DNA of 64,000 nucleotides from NCBI RefSeq assembly GCF_000716875.1, contig NZ_JNWQ01000035.1, positions 71,477 to 135,476 of the forward strand. Reading direction: 5' to 3'. The notes under the pieces are model-generated. The model saw nothing but the letters and a program-made list of their open reading frames with translations. It had not been told where the DNA came from and did no database searches. Source of the DNA: Streptomyces novaecaesareae. Its GTDB lineage: Bacteria > Actinomycetota > Actinomycetes > Streptomycetales > Streptomycetaceae. Both the position numbers and the translations under genes were made by a program. Of the stretch, positions 35,330 through 44,364 are shown one piece after another (within the stretch, counting starts at the first letter, position 1; the number at the start of each line of letters is the position of its first letter).

Positions 35330-35596
35330 ATGAAGAGCATGCTGGCCAAGGCCGCACTGACCGCCACCGCCGCACTGGCGCTCGCGGGGGCCGCCACCCC
35401 GGCCTTCGCCCACGCGGGCCTGGTCGGTGGCGGCGCGTTCGCGGCCTCCGCCGACGAGCCGTTCCTGGCGGCCGAGGGCTTCGGCATCGCCCACACCACG
35501 GACACCGCCGCGGGCGGTTTCGGCACCGTCGCCGCCACCTCCACCGACATCATCGGCGGCGGCGAGGGCTTCGCCCACATCAAGGGCTGGCAGTAG
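35330..35596 (+). CDS. Small secreted Gly/Ala/His-containing protein, family not recognised
   Basis: An 88-residue protein. The signal peptide ends near residue 27 (AATPAFA). The mature 60 residues contain two imperfect copies of a motif of the form GGG(A/E)(F/G)FA and two of FGIAH/GFAHI, no cysteines, and end in KGWQ. GAGAGAGG is 8 nt before the ATG. It is isolated by hairpins on both sides and lies at the end of the chaplin/rodlin island. I know no family for it. Confidence 0.65.
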   Translation: MKSMLAKAALTATAALALAGAATPAFAHAGLVGGGAFAASADEPFLAAEGFGIAHTTDTAAGGFGTVAATSTDIIGGGEGFAHIKGWQ

Positions 35597-35602
35597 CAGC
35601 CG

Positions 35603-35642
35603 GAAGGCCGGGCCGATCCCCGCGGGGATCGGCCCGGCCTTC
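35603..35642. terminator. Loopless 40-bp palindrome, bidirectional terminator
   Basis: GAAGGCCGGGCCGATCCCCG and its exact complement abut with no loop (20 + 20 bp). It lies between the convergent small secreted gene and hemB, 7 nt after the former's stop. Confidence 0.8.
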
Positions 35643-35693
35643 TGCGTGCACGGGCGCCCCCGCCCCGAGCGGGCGAACGCGCCGAGCGGGCGA

Positions 35694-36674
35694 CTAACCC
35701 AGCATCGCGGCGGCCTCGACGGCCCAGTAGGTGAGGATCTGCTCGGCGCCGGCCCGGCGGATCGAGGTGAGCGTCTCCAGGATGGTGCGCTCCCGCTCGA
35801 TCCAGCCGTTGGCGGCAGCGGCCTCCACCATCGAGTACTCGCCGGAGATCTGGTAGGCGGCCACCGGCACCGGGGAGACGTCGGCGACCTGCCGCAGCAC
35901 GTCCAGGTACAGCATGGCCGGCTTCACCATCACCAGGTCCGCACCCTCGGCGAGGTCCAGCTCCAGCTCGCGCAGTGCCTCACGGGCGTTGGCCGGGTCC
36001 TGCTGGTAGGTCTTGCGGTCGCCCTTGAGCGAGGAGTTGACGGCCTCACGGAACGGGCCGTACAGCGCGGAGGCGTACTTGGCGGTGTAGGCGAGGATGC
36101 TGACGTCCTGGTGGCCGGCCTCGTCCAACGCCCGGCGGACGACTCCGATCTGACCGTCCATCATGCCCGACGGGCCGACCATGTGGACCCCCGCCTCGGC
36201 CTGGACCACGGCCATCTCGGCGTAGCGCGCCAGGGTCGCGTCGTTGTCCACGCTGCCGTCCTCGGCCAGCACGCCGCAGTGGCCGTGGTCGGTGAACTCG
36301 TCCAGGCAGAGGTCCGACATGACCACCATCTGGTCGCCGACCTCGGCGACCACGTCGCGGATGGCCTGCTGCAGGATCCCGTCCGGGTTGGTCCCCTCGG
36401 AACCGACGGCGTCCTTCACCACGGGCAGGCCGAACAGCATGATGCCGCCCACGCCGGCCTCGGCCGCCTCCACCGCGGCCTTGCGCAGGGTGTCCCGGGT
36501 GTGCTGGACCACGCCGGGCATCGAGGCGATCGGCTTCGCCTCGGTGATGCCCTCGCTGACGAAGGCGGGCAGGATCAGCTCCGCCGGGTGCAGCCGGGTC
36601 TCGGCGACCAGCCGGCGCATCGCCGGGCTCTGGCGCAGTCGGCGCGGGCGTACGTACGGGAATTCAGCGGACAC
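35694..36674 (-). CDS. hemB: Porphobilinogen synthase (delta-aminolevulinate dehydratase)
   Basis: HemB condenses two 5-aminolevulinate molecules to porphobilinogen. The 326-residue TIM-barrel enzyme has the metal segment [27 protein letters not shown], and the Schiff-base lysine in [16 protein letters not shown] start at 36674. It lies 76 nt downstream of hemD at the end of the rex-hemACDB cluster. Confidence 0.97.
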   Translation of the reverse strand: MSAEFPYVRPRRLRQSPAMRRLVAETRLHPAELILPAFVSEGITEAKPIASMPGVVQHTRDTLRKAAVEAAEAGVGGIMLFGLPVVKDAVGSEGTNPDGILQQAIRDVVAEVGDQMVVMSDLCLDEFTDHGHCGVLAEDGSVDNDATLARYAEMAVVQAEAGVHMVGPSGMMDGQIGVVRRALDEAGHQDVSILAYTAKYASALYGPFREAVNSSLKGDRKTYQQDPANAREALRELELDLAEGADLVMVKPAMLYLDVLRQVADVSPVPVAAYQISGEYSMVEAAAANGWIERERTILETLTSIRRAGAEQILTYWAVEAAAMLG

Positions 36675-36750
36675 GGCTTCTCTCTCCGAACGGTCGTACA
36701 GCGCCGGGGGCGGTGACTCGCCGCCCCCGGCCGGGGGTTGGGGCAGGCCC

Positions 36751-38400
36751 TCAGCGGGCCTTGCGGCGCGAGCCCGGACGGCGCTCGCTCGGCCGGTAGA
36801 CCGGCTCGCCGGCCGCCGTCGCGGTGTCGCGGCGCTTGGCCCCGAAGTCTGCCAGCGCCTGGGCCAGCGCGGCCGCCGACGGCGCCGGAGCCATCACGTC
36901 GACCCGCAGGCCGTGCTCCTCGGCGGTCTTGGCGGTCGCCGGGCCGATGCAGGCGATGACCGTGACGTTGTGCGGCTTGCCCGCGATGCCGACCAGGTTC
37001 CGGACGGTCGAGGACGAGGTGAACAGCACCGCGTCGAAGCCGCCGCCCTTGATCGCCTCGCGGGTCTCGGCCGGCGGCGGCGAGGCGCGCACCGTCCGGT
37101 ACGCCGTCACGTCGTCGACCTCCCAGCCGAGCTCGACCAGGCCGGCCACCAGGGTCTCGGTGGCGATGTCGGCGCGCGGCAGCAGCACCCGGTCGATCGG
37201 GTCGAAGACCGGGTCGTAGGGCGGCCAGTCCTCCAGCAGACCGGCGGCGGACTGCTCGCCGGAGGGCACCAGGTCCGGCTTCACGCCGAAGTCCACCAGG
37301 GCCTGCGCGGTGGTCTCGCCGACCGCCGCGACCTTGATCCCGGCGAACGCGCGGGCGTCCAGGCCGTACTCCTCGAACTTCTCCCGGACGGCGCGCACCG
37401 CATTCACCGAGGTGAAGGCGATCCACTCGTAGCGGCCGGTGACCAGGCCCTTGATGGCCCGCTCCATCTGCTGCGGGGTGCGCGGCGGCTCGACCGCGAT
37501 GGTCGGCACCTCCTGCGGCACCGCGCCGTACGAGCGCAGCTGCTCGGACAGGCCGGTGGCCTGCTCCTTGGTGCGCGGCACGAGGACGTTCCAGCCGAAC
37601 AGCGGCTTGGTCTCGAACCACGAGTGCGAGGCCCGGTGGGCGACCTGCTCGCCCACCACGGCTATCACCGAGGTGGCCGGGTCGACCGGGGCGGAGACCG
37701 GCGAGGGCAGCACCCGGGCGGCCTTCAGGTCGGCCGCGATGCCGGCCAGGGTGGAGGTGAAGGTCCGCTGGCGGGTGGTGGTGCCGGAGAGCGTCGCGCT
37801 CAGCGCCGACTCCGGCTTGCGGCCGTTGGAGACCAGCGCGTTCGCGGTGGCCGGCAGCTGGCCCAGGGTGGTGCGGACCACCAGGGTGGTCTCCGCCACG
37901 CCCAGGTCCACCGGACCGCCGGACAGCAGCTGGGCACCGTCCACGAAGCGCACGTCGGTGCCGGCCCCGGCCCGCAGCGGGACGCCCGCGTACGCCGGGA
38001 CGCCGACCGACTGGGCGACGCCCGGGATCACCTCGAAGGGGATGCCGTCGCCCGCGCAGCTGAGCATCTCCTCGGCGGCGCAGCCGTCCAGGCCCGGGTC
38101 GCCGTCGACGGTGCGGACCACGTGCTTGCCCGAGCGGACGGCCTCGGCGACCAGCTTGGCCAGGTCGAAGTCGGTGCCCTCGGCGGCCGGGGTGTGCACC
38201 TGCACGGCGGCCGGGCAGTGGCTGCGCACGGCGGCCGCGGTCAGCGGGTCGGCGACCAGGACGTCGGCGGTGGAGAGCACCTCGACCGCGCGGAGCGTCA
38301 GCAGGCCCGGGTCCCCGGGGCCCGCGCCCAGGAAGGTGCACCGTCCGGTGGCGGGCTGTCCCGCCGGGAACAGGGCGTCGGTGGCGGCGGTGGGGCTCAT
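36751..38400 (-). CDS. hemD: Bifunctional uroporphyrinogen-III C-methyltransferase / uroporphyrinogen-III synthase
   Basis: A 549-residue fusion. Residues about 15-255 are a CobA/SUMT methylase ([53 protein letters not shown]), which makes precorrin-2 for sirohaem and cobalamin. Residues about 275-530 are HemD ([48 protein letters not shown]), which closes hydroxymethylbilane to uroporphyrinogen III. The CobA-HemD fusion is normal for actinobacteria. The first 15 residues are variable, and the C-terminus is basic. ATG 38400 overlaps the hemC stop by 4 nt. Confidence 0.95.
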   Translation of the reverse strand: MSPTAATDALFPAGQPATGRCTFLGAGPGDPGLLTLRAVEVLSTADVLVADPLTAAAVRSHCPAAVQVHTPAAEGTDFDLAKLVAEAVRSGKHVVRTVDGDPGLDGCAAEEMLSCAGDGIPFEVIPGVAQSVGVPAYAGVPLRAGAGTDVRFVDGAQLLSGGPVDLGVAETTLVVRTTLGQLPATANALVSNGRKPESALSATLSGTTTRQRTFTSTLAGIAADLKAARVLPSPVSAPVDPATSVIAVVGEQVAHRASHSWFETKPLFGWNVLVPRTKEQATGLSEQLRSYGAVPQEVPTIAVEPPRTPQQMERAIKGLVTGRYEWIAFTSVNAVRAVREKFEEYGLDARAFAGIKVAAVGETTAQALVDFGVKPDLVPSGEQSAAGLLEDWPPYDPVFDPIDRVLLPRADIATETLVAGLVELGWEVDDVTAYRTVRASPPPAETREAIKGGGFDAVLFTSSSTVRNLVGIAGKPHNVTVIACIGPATAKTAEEHGLRVDVMAPAPSAAALAQALADFGAKRRDTATAAGEPVYRPSERRPGSRRKAR

Positions 38401-39449
38401 CGGGCTCGCTCCCCCATCAGGGCGGCCGCGCCCCCGGCGAGCAGCCGGTCAGCCAGCGCGCGGCCGAGGGCCGCCGCCTGCTGCTCGGCGGTCTCGTCGA
38501 GGACGATCGGACCATTGGCGGACATCTTCAGCAGGGCGGATCCGTCGGGGTTGCCGACCACTCCGTCCAGCCGCAGTTCGTTCTCCCGGCCCCAGGTGGC
38601 CAGTGCGGCCACCGGCGCCGAGCAGCCGGCCTCCAGGGTGGCCAGCAGGGCGCGCTCGGCGGCCACGGCGACCCGGGTGGGGGCGTGGTCCAGGGCCGAG
38701 AGCGCGGCGGTCAGCGCCGGGTCGGCGCTCGTGCACTCGATCGCGAGCGCACCCTGGCCGGGGGCCGGGATCATCACCTCGGGGTCGAGGTGCTGGGAGA
38801 TCTCGGCGCTGCGGCCGAGCCGGTTGAGGCCGGCCGTGGCCAGCACCACCGCGTCCAGCTCGCCGGCGGTCACGTAGCCGATCCGGGTGTCCACGTTGCC
38901 GCGGATCGCGACGGTCTCCAGCTGGGCGCCGCGGGCGGTGGCCCAGGCGTTCAGCTGTGCCATCCGGCGGGGCGAGCCGGTGCCGATCCGGGCCGTACGG
39001 CCGGCGCCGGCGAGCTTCTCCACCAGCTCGTCCAGGGCCAGGCCCTCGGCCGCGACCAGCGCGTCCCGGACGTCCTCGCGCTCCGGGACGGCGGCCAGCA
39101 CCAGGCCCTGGGGGGCGGCGGTGGGCAGGTCCTTGAGCGAGTGCACGGCGAAGTCGATCCGGCCCTCCAGCAGCGCGTCGCGCAGCGCGGAGACGAACAC
39201 ACCGGTGCCGCCGATCTGCGCCAGCGCCTCGCGGGAGGTGTCGCCGTAGGTGGTGATCTCGACCAGCTCGACGGGGCGCCCGGTGAGCCTGGTCACCTCG
39301 CGGGCCACCATGCCCGACTGGGCCATGGCGAGGGCGCTGCGCCGGGTGCCGAGCCGCAGGGGCGCGGCGGCCGGAGGCTGCTCCGTGATCGGTTGACCAT
39401 TCATGAGGTGATCGTCCCGGTGGTACTCGTGGGATGGCTGACGGTTCAT
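38397..39449 (-). CDS. hemC: Hydroxymethylbilane synthase (porphobilinogen deaminase)
   Basis: HemC polymerises four porphobilinogens into hydroxymethylbilane. The protein has RLGTRRSALAMAQSG at the cofactor domain, the arginine-rich GTGSPRRMAQL and RGNVDTRI segments, and the dipyrromethane-bearing cysteine in LEAGCSAPVAA (Cys276 with this start). ATG 39449 overlaps the hemA stop (ATGA), giving 350 residues; an internal ATG at 39404 would remove a 15-residue His/Asp-rich tail and match typical family length better. Confidence 0.95.
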   Translation of the reverse strand: MNRQPSHEYHRDDHLMNGQPITEQPPAAAPLRLGTRRSALAMAQSGMVAREVTRLTGRPVELVEITTYGDTSREALAQIGGTGVFVSALRDALLEGRIDFAVHSLKDLPTAAPQGLVLAAVPEREDVRDALVAAEGLALDELVEKLAGAGRTARIGTGSPRRMAQLNAWATARGAQLETVAIRGNVDTRIGYVTAGELDAVVLATAGLNRLGRSAEISQHLDPEVMIPAPGQGALAIECTSADPALTAALSALDHAPTRVAVAAERALLATLEAGCSAPVAALATWGRENELRLDGVVGNPDGSALLKMSANGPIVLDETAEQQAAALGRALADRLLAGGAAALMGERAR

Positions 39450-40786
39450 CTGGTGCCCCCGGCGGAGGGCTGGGGCGCGCCGCCGACGGGCGTGCCCGAC
39501 ACGGCGTGCACGGCCGCCGGGTCGAGGTCGAACAGCTCGCGCAGGGCCTCCGCGTAGGAGGCGCCGCCGGGCTCGGCGGCCAGCTGCTTCACCCGGACGG
39601 TCGGGGCGTGCAGCAGCTTGTCGACGACGCGGCGGACGGTCTGGGTGATCTCGGCGCGGGAGCGCTCGTCCAGGTCGGGCAGCCGGGACTCCAGCCGGCC
39701 CAGCTCGGCGGCGACCACGTCGGAGGCCATCGCGCGCAGTGCGACCACGGTCGGCGCGATCCGGGCGGCCCGCTGGGCGGCGCCGAAGGCGCTGACCTCG
39801 TCGGCGACGATCCGGGTGACCTGGTCGACGTCGCCGGCGCCGGGGGTGGCGGCGTGCGCGTGGGAAAGGCTCTCCAGGTCGACCAGCAGGGCGCCGGGCA
39901 GCTCGTGCACGGCGTGGTCGACGTCGCGCGGCATGGCCAGGTCGAGCAGGGCGAGCGGGTGCGCGGACGTACGGGAGGCGACGGCGGCGGCCACGTCCTC
40001 GGCCTTGATCACCACGCCGGCCGCGCCGGTGCAGGAGATCACCAGGTCCACGTCGGCCAGCACCTCGGGCACCTTGGCGAGGTCCACGGTGCGGGCCACG
40101 TCCGGGCCCAGGATCTCGACCAGGCGCTCGGCGCGGGCCGGCGTCCGGTTGGCGATCAGCAGGTCGGTCACGCCGGAGCGGACCAGGGTGGCGGCGGCCA
40201 GCGAGCTCATCGAGCCGGCGCCGACCACCAGCGCGCGCTTGCCGGCGATCTCGCCCGCGCCCGCGGCGACCTGCTCCAGGCCGAAGGTGACCAGCGACTG
40301 GCCGGCCTTGTCGATGCCGGTCTCGCTGTGCGCCCGCTTGCCGACCCGCAGCGCCTGCTGGAACAGCTCGTTCAGGCCGCGCGCGGCGGTGTGCTCCTCC
40401 TGCGCCTTGGCCAGCGCGTCGCGCAGCTGGCCGAGGATCTGGCCCTCGCCGACGACCATCGAGTCCAGCCCGCACGCCACCGAGAAGAGGTGGTGGACGG
40501 CGCGGTCCTCGTAGTGGACGTACAGGTGGGAGGTCAGCTCCTCCAGGTCCACCCCGCTGTGGTGGGCCAGCAGCAGCGACAGCTCGGCGACGCCGGCGTG
40601 GAACTTGTCCACGTCCGCGTACAGCTCGATCCGGTTGCAGGTGTTCAGCAGCGCGGCCTCGGCGACGGTCGCGGTGGCGGCCGCGTCGTGCAGCAGCCGG
40701 GTCGGCACCTCACCGGTCAGGGCGGCGCGTTCCAGCACCCCGACCGGGGCCGTGCGATGGCTCAGCCCTACGACGAGAAGGCTCAT
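39446..40786 (-). CDS. hemA: Glutamyl-tRNA reductase
   Basis: HemA reduces glutamyl-tRNA to glutamate-1-semialdehyde, the committed step of tetrapyrrole synthesis. The 446-residue protein has GLSHRTAPVGVLER, the catalytic NTCNRIELY (Cys50), GEGQILGQLRDA, and the NADPH-binding VVGAGSMSSLAA. It lies 25 nt after rex and is coupled to hemC by a 4-nt overlap, so Rex regulates it through the operator upstream of rex. Confidence 0.97.
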   Translation of the reverse strand: MSLLVVGLSHRTAPVGVLERAALTGEVPTRLLHDAAATATVAEAALLNTCNRIELYADVDKFHAGVAELSLLLAHHSGVDLEELTSHLYVHYEDRAVHHLFSVACGLDSMVVGEGQILGQLRDALAKAQEEHTAARGLNELFQQALRVGKRAHSETGIDKAGQSLVTFGLEQVAAGAGEIAGKRALVVGAGSMSSLAAATLVRSGVTDLLIANRTPARAERLVEILGPDVARTVDLAKVPEVLADVDLVISCTGAAGVVIKAEDVAAAVASRTSAHPLALLDLAMPRDVDHAVHELPGALLVDLESLSHAHAATPGAGDVDQVTRIVADEVSAFGAAQRAARIAPTVVALRAMASDVVAAELGRLESRLPDLDERSRAEITQTVRRVVDKLLHAPTVRVKQLAAEPGGASYAEALRELFDLDPAAVHAVSGTPVGGAPQPSAGGTR

Positions 40787-40811
40787 GCCCGCCCCCCACA
40801 GCTCTCGGTGT

Positions 40812-41714
40812 TCATGCGGGCATCACCGCGGAGAGATCCCCGTCGCCGCCCTTGGCGGTCTTTCCCTTGGCCTGCTCGGCCGGGTCCTTGGCCGCCGGGT
40901 CGGCGGCGCCGCGGGCCTTGCCGTTGCCGCCGGCCGCGCGGCGCAGCTTGGCCGCGGCCGCCCGGACCGGGCCGGGGGCGCGGTCGAGCATCGACTCGGA
41001 GCGGTCGTCCGGCTCCTCGCCGGCCTTGCGCTGCTCGTGGAAGGCGAGGATCTGCAGCTCGATGGAGAGGTCCACCTTGCGCACGTCCACGCCGTCCGGG
41101 ACGGTCAGCACGGTCGGGGCGAAGTTCAGGATGCTGGTGACGCCGGACTCGACCAGCCGGTCGCACACCTGCTGGGCGGCACCGGGCGGGGTGGTGATCA
41201 CGCCGATGGAGACGTGCTGGCTCTCGACGATCGACTCCAGCTCGTCCATGTGGCGCACCGGGAGCCCGGCCGCGCTGGTGCCCACCACGTTCGGGTCGGC
41301 GTCCAGCAGGGCGGCCACCCGGAACCCGCGGGAGGCGAAGCCGCCGTAGTTGGCGAGGGCGTGGCCGAGGTTCCCGATGCCGACGATGACGACCGGCCAG
41401 TCCTGGGTCAGGCCGAGCTCGCGGGAGATCTGGTAGACGAGGTACTCGACGTCGTAGCCGACGCCGCGGGTGCCGTACGAGCCGAGGTAGGAGAAGTCCT
41501 TGCGCAGCTTGGCCGAGTTCACGCCGGCCGCGGCGGCCAGCTCCTCGGAGGAGACGGTCGGCACCGAGCGCTCGGAGAGCGCGGTGAGGGCCCGCAGGTA
41601 GAGGGGGAGGCGCGCGACGGTCGCCTCCGGGATGCCCCGGGCACGCGAGGGTCGGCGCGCGGCGCCCTGGTCGGGCGTCTGCGAACTGCTCTGTGGTGAT
41701 CGGCCGATTGCCAC
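40812..41714 (-). CDS. rex: Redox-sensing transcriptional repressor Rex
   Basis: Rex senses the NADH/NAD+ ratio and represses respiratory genes when NADH is low relative to NAD+. The 300-residue protein has the winged-helix domain (ELAAAAGVNSAKLRKDFSYLGSYGTRGVGYDVEYL) and a Rossmann domain (VVIVGIGNLGHALANY). The C-terminal 60 residues are an Ala/Lys-rich extension. GTG start at 41714 with AGGAG 4 nt upstream. A near-perfect Rex operator covers its promoter, so it is autoregulated together with hemACDB. Confidence 0.97.
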   Translation of the reverse strand: MAIGRSPQSSSQTPDQGAARRPSRARGIPEATVARLPLYLRALTALSERSVPTVSSEELAAAAGVNSAKLRKDFSYLGSYGTRGVGYDVEYLVYQISRELGLTQDWPVVIVGIGNLGHALANYGGFASRGFRVAALLDADPNVVGTSAAGLPVRHMDELESIVESQHVSIGVITTPPGAAQQVCDRLVESGVTSILNFAPTVLTVPDGVDVRKVDLSIELQILAFHEQRKAGEEPDDRSESMLDRAPGPVRAAAAKLRRAAGGNGKARGAADPAAKDPAEQAKGKTAKGGDGDLSAVMPA

Positions 41715-41749
41715 GGTGCTCCTGTGGGTGAAGCTGGGCTTTGGCAGCC

Positions 41750-41778
41750 AGGCTATGCGTTTGTGAACGTGTGCACAA
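41750..41778 (-). promoter_or_regulatory. rex promoter with overlapping Rex operator (ROP)
   Basis: TTGTGAACGTGTGCACAA (41761-41778) matches the ROP consensus TTGTGAACGCGTTCACAA at 16 of 18 positions. On the minus strand the same bases provide a -35 TTGTGC (41778-41773), with 17 nt to the -10 TAGCCT (41755-41750). Rex binding would therefore cover the -35 and spacer. Confidence 0.88.
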
Positions 41779-41815
41779 AGATGGTGTCCGATTTGTCCCC
41801 GCACAGTGATGCGCA

Positions 41816-42664
41816 TCACGCCGTCGAACCGGTAGTGTCGGCGCACCGCCTTCCGGCCGCGGTCAGGGCTTGGCCGTCGTGAGGGTCGACCGATCCGACC
41901 GAGAAGCCCCCGTGCTCGCACGAGGGAGGAGTCACAGCACCGGCACGCGTCAGCACCACCTCCGGGGTCTGGGAACCGGGCAGCAGGGGGCCGTACGGCG
42001 CCTCCCGGCGCAGCAACGGGACGGCCCCGCCGGACGGGCGGGAACGGGCCCGGCCCAGCCGCGGCCAGGGCACCCGGGCCGCCTCCCGCAACGGCCCCAC
42101 CCAGTCGTCCGGCGGGCAGGACGGGGCACCCAGACAGTGCCGCAGCAGCTCCGCCGTCACCCGGGCGTCGCCCAGCGCGGTGTGCGCCGGGTACCAGCCC
42201 AGGCCCGCCGCCTCCACACAGGCCGCCAGGCCGTACCCGGGGAGCTCCGGCAGGTGGGCGCGGGCCAGCCCCATCGTGCACAGCACCGGGACGGGCGGCA
42301 GCGGCACCCCGATCCGGGCGAACTCGCGGTCCAGGAAGGCGTGGTCGCAGCTGACGTGGTGACCGACCAGCACCCGGCCGGCCAGCAGCTCCAGCAGCCG
42401 CGGGGCGATCTCGCGGAAACGCGGGGCACCCTCGACGTCGCACTGGCGTATCCGGTGCACATGGGTCGGCCCGACCGGGCCCAGCGGGTCCAGCAGCGTG
42501 GCGAACTCCCCCTCGGGGCGCAGCCGCTCGTCGAGCAGCACCACCGCGACCTCGACCACCCGGTGCCGCCACGGGCTGCGGCCGGTCGCCTCCACGTCCA
42601 CAACGGCGAAACCCCTGGTCCCGTGCGGGACTCCGGGCGTCCCAGGGGTCGGGCCGGGAAGCAT
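41816..42664 (-). CDS. DEDDh 3'-5' exonuclease (DnaQ-like)
   Basis: A 282-residue protein whose first 170 residues are an RNase T/DnaQ exonuclease: VVDVEATG (Exo I), VGHHVSCDHAFLDREF (Exo II) and YPAHTALGDARVTAEL (Exo III, with His and Asp). The C-terminal 90 residues are unconserved. It is not in an operon with a polymerase alpha subunit, so it is more likely an accessory DNA or RNA exonuclease than the replicative proofreader. GAGGAGTG precedes the ATG at 42664. A 14-bp palindrome GTGATGCGCATCAC (41806-41819) covers its stop codon, next to the rex promoter. Confidence 0.88.
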   Translation of the reverse strand: MLPGPTPGTPGVPHGTRGFAVVDVEATGRSPWRHRVVEVAVVLLDERLRPEGEFATLLDPLGPVGPTHVHRIRQCDVEGAPRFREIAPRLLELLAGRVLVGHHVSCDHAFLDREFARIGVPLPPVPVLCTMGLARAHLPELPGYGLAACVEAAGLGWYPAHTALGDARVTAELLRHCLGAPSCPPDDWVGPLREAARVPWPRLGRARSRPSGGAVPLLRREAPYGPLLPGSQTPEVVLTRAGAVTPPSCEHGGFSVGSVDPHDGQALTAAGRRCADTTGSTA

Positions 42665-42779
42665 GGCGACACTCCTCGTGTGCTCAGCCCCCCACGGGCG
42701 CAAACGCGTTCGATCGTAAGCCGACCAACCCGCCCCGCCTCAAGCCGGAACGGCATGTCTTTGGCAACGATTCGGCGAA

Positions 42780-42805
42780 GCGCCCCCGCCGAGTGGCGGG
42801 GGCGC
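42780..42805 (-). terminator. Hairpin after the glutaredoxin-like gene
   Basis: GCGCCCCCGCC (42780-42790) pairs with GGCGGGGGCGC (42795-42805) around loop GAGT, 23 nt past the stop of the minus-strand gene. Confidence 0.65.
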
Positions 42806-42828
42806 CGAGGGTCCGTGCGGACGGTCGC

Positions 42829-43122
42829 TCAGCCGCCGAGGGCGGTGCGCAGGCGGCGCTCGTCGACCCGCCAGAAGTCGTGCTGACGGCCGTCGATCAG
42901 GGTGACCGGGATCTGCTCCCAGTAGCGGCGGTACAGCTCCTCGTCCTGGGTGATGTCCTTCTCCTCGAAGGACGCCCCCAGCTCGCCGGCCACCCGGACG
43001 ATCACCTCCCGGGCCTCGTCGCACAGGTGGCAGCCGGGCTTGCCGACCAGGGTCACGGTCCGGCCCGCGGGCTCGGGGCTCTTACGTCGCAGCAGTGGAC
43101 TCACCGGGCCATTCTCTGTCAT
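42829..43122 (-). CDS. Glutaredoxin-like thiol protein (CxxC)
   Basis: A 97-residue thioredoxin-fold protein of the glutaredoxin-like family. The redox motif is KPGCHLCDEA (Cys-His-Leu-Cys), the cis-proline segment is QIPVTLIDG, and it ends in a helix with RVDERRLRTAL. I chose ATG 43122 (MTENGPVSPLL); the frame is open further upstream without conservation. GGAGG lies about 12 nt upstream. Such proteins reduce small disulfides or act in mycothiol-linked chemistry; the partner is unknown. It often lies next to rex and the HAD phosphatase in streptomycetes. Confidence 0.85.
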   Translation of the reverse strand: MTENGPVSPLLRRKSPEPAGRTVTLVGKPGCHLCDEAREVIVRVAGELGASFEEKDITQDEELYRRYWEQIPVTLIDGRQHDFWRVDERRLRTALGG

Positions 43123-43353
43123 TCGCCCACTCGCCTCCGAGGCGCTCCGGCCCGGTGCCGACGGTCGGCGCTCCGGCGCTCGTGCCTCGCTTGTCGCTTC
43201 TCCCTTTCGGCACCGGCGCGCCCCTTCGGCTCGGGGCGGGTAGTCGCCCCACTCGCCTTCGGGGCACTCCCGACCCGCACCGGTCCAGCTGTTCACCTTC
43301 CGGGCACGGCTCCGTCACGGACGCTCCCCGTCCGGCTGGCTATGCTCGATGAC

Positions 43354-44364
43354 ATGGCCGTGCTCCGAAGGCTCACCCAGGCGAAGCGTTCCACCAGCGA
43401 GCGGAGCGCCCTGGCGGGCGAGGCCGCGGCAACGGCGGCCGAGGCCGGGCTGCACGCCGAGCCCGAGTTCGAGCCCGCGCCCGCGCCCGAGCCCGCCGCC
43501 GAGGCGGACGCGTCGGCCGCGCCGGCCACGGCCAAGCCCGGGAAGGCCCCCAGGGCCCCGGCCGGGAACCACACCCCGGAGCCGGGCGACCCCCGCGCCG
43601 CCGCCTTCTTCGACTGCGACAACACCATCCTGCGCGGCGCCGCGATCTTCTACCTCGGTGTCGGCCTGTTCCGCCGCGGCTTCCTCACCCGCCGGGACAT
43701 CGCCCGCTTCGCCTGGCAGCAGGCCTGGTTCCGGCTGCACGGCGCCGAGGACCCGGACCACATCTCGGACGCCCAGCAGTCCGCCCTGGGCATCGTGGCC
43801 GGCAAGCACACCGCCGACCTGGAGGCGATGTGCGAGGAGATCTTCGAGGAGGTCGTCGCCGACAAGATCTGGCCCGGCACCCGCGCCCTGGTCCAGATGC
43901 ACCTGGACGCCGGCCAGCGGGTCTGGCTGGTCACCGCCGCCCCGCTGGAGGTGGCCCGGATCATCGCCCGGCAACTCGGCATGACCGGCGCGCTCGGCAC
44001 CGTCGCCGAGGCCCGGGACGGCCACTACACCGGCCGGCTGGTCGGCGACCTACTGCACGGCCCGGCCAAGGCCGCCGCCGTCCGGGCGCTGGCCCGGCAC
44101 GAGCGCCTCGACCTCGACCGCTGCGCCGCGTACAGCGACTCCGCCAACGACATCCCGATGCTCTCGCTGGTCGGCCACCCGTACGTGGTGAACCCGGACG
44201 GCGCGCTGCGCCGCCACGCCCGGGCCCAGGGGTGGCGGGTGCGGGACTTCCGGACCGGACGGAAGGCGGCCCGGGTCGGGCTGCCGGCGGCGGCCGCGCT
44301 CGGTGTGACGGCCGGAGCGGCGGCGGCCGCGGTGGCGCTGCACCGGCGTCGTCGCCGCGCCTGA
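43354..44364 (+). CDS. HAD-IB family phosphatase (SerB-like)
   Basis: A 336-residue haloacid dehalogenase-type hydrolase. After a low-complexity Ala/Glu/Pro segment (residues 20-75) the HAD core has motif I FFDCDNTILRG, motif II WLVTAAP, and motif IV YSDSANDIPML. The C-terminal 30 residues are hydrophobic then Arg-rich (AAALGVTAGAAAAAVALHRRRRRA), suggesting a membrane anchor. TATGCT ends 7 nt before ATG 43354 and there is no ribosome binding site, so a leaderless transcript is likely; ATG 43342 overlaps that hexamer. Substrate is a phosphorylated small molecule or lipid, not determined. Confidence 0.88.
   Translation: MAVLRRLTQAKRSTSERSALAGEAAATAAEAGLHAEPEFEPAPAPEPAAEADASAAPATAKPGKAPRAPAGNHTPEPGDPRAAAFFDCDNTILRGAAIFYLGVGLFRRGFLTRRDIARFAWQQAWFRLHGAEDPDHISDAQQSALGIVAGKHTADLEAMCEEIFEEVVADKIWPGTRALVQMHLDAGQRVWLVTAAPLEVARIIARQLGMTGALGTVAEARDGHYTGRLVGDLLHGPAKAAAVRALARHERLDLDRCAAYSDSANDIPMLSLVGHPYVVNPDGALRRHARAQGWRVRDFRTGRKAARVGLPAAAALGVTAGAAAAAVALHRRRRRA

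Noticed and set aside
36244..38877. 877-residue plus-strand open frame
   Set aside because: Antisense shadow of hemB, hemD and hemC with Gly/Arg/Ala-rich nonsense composition.
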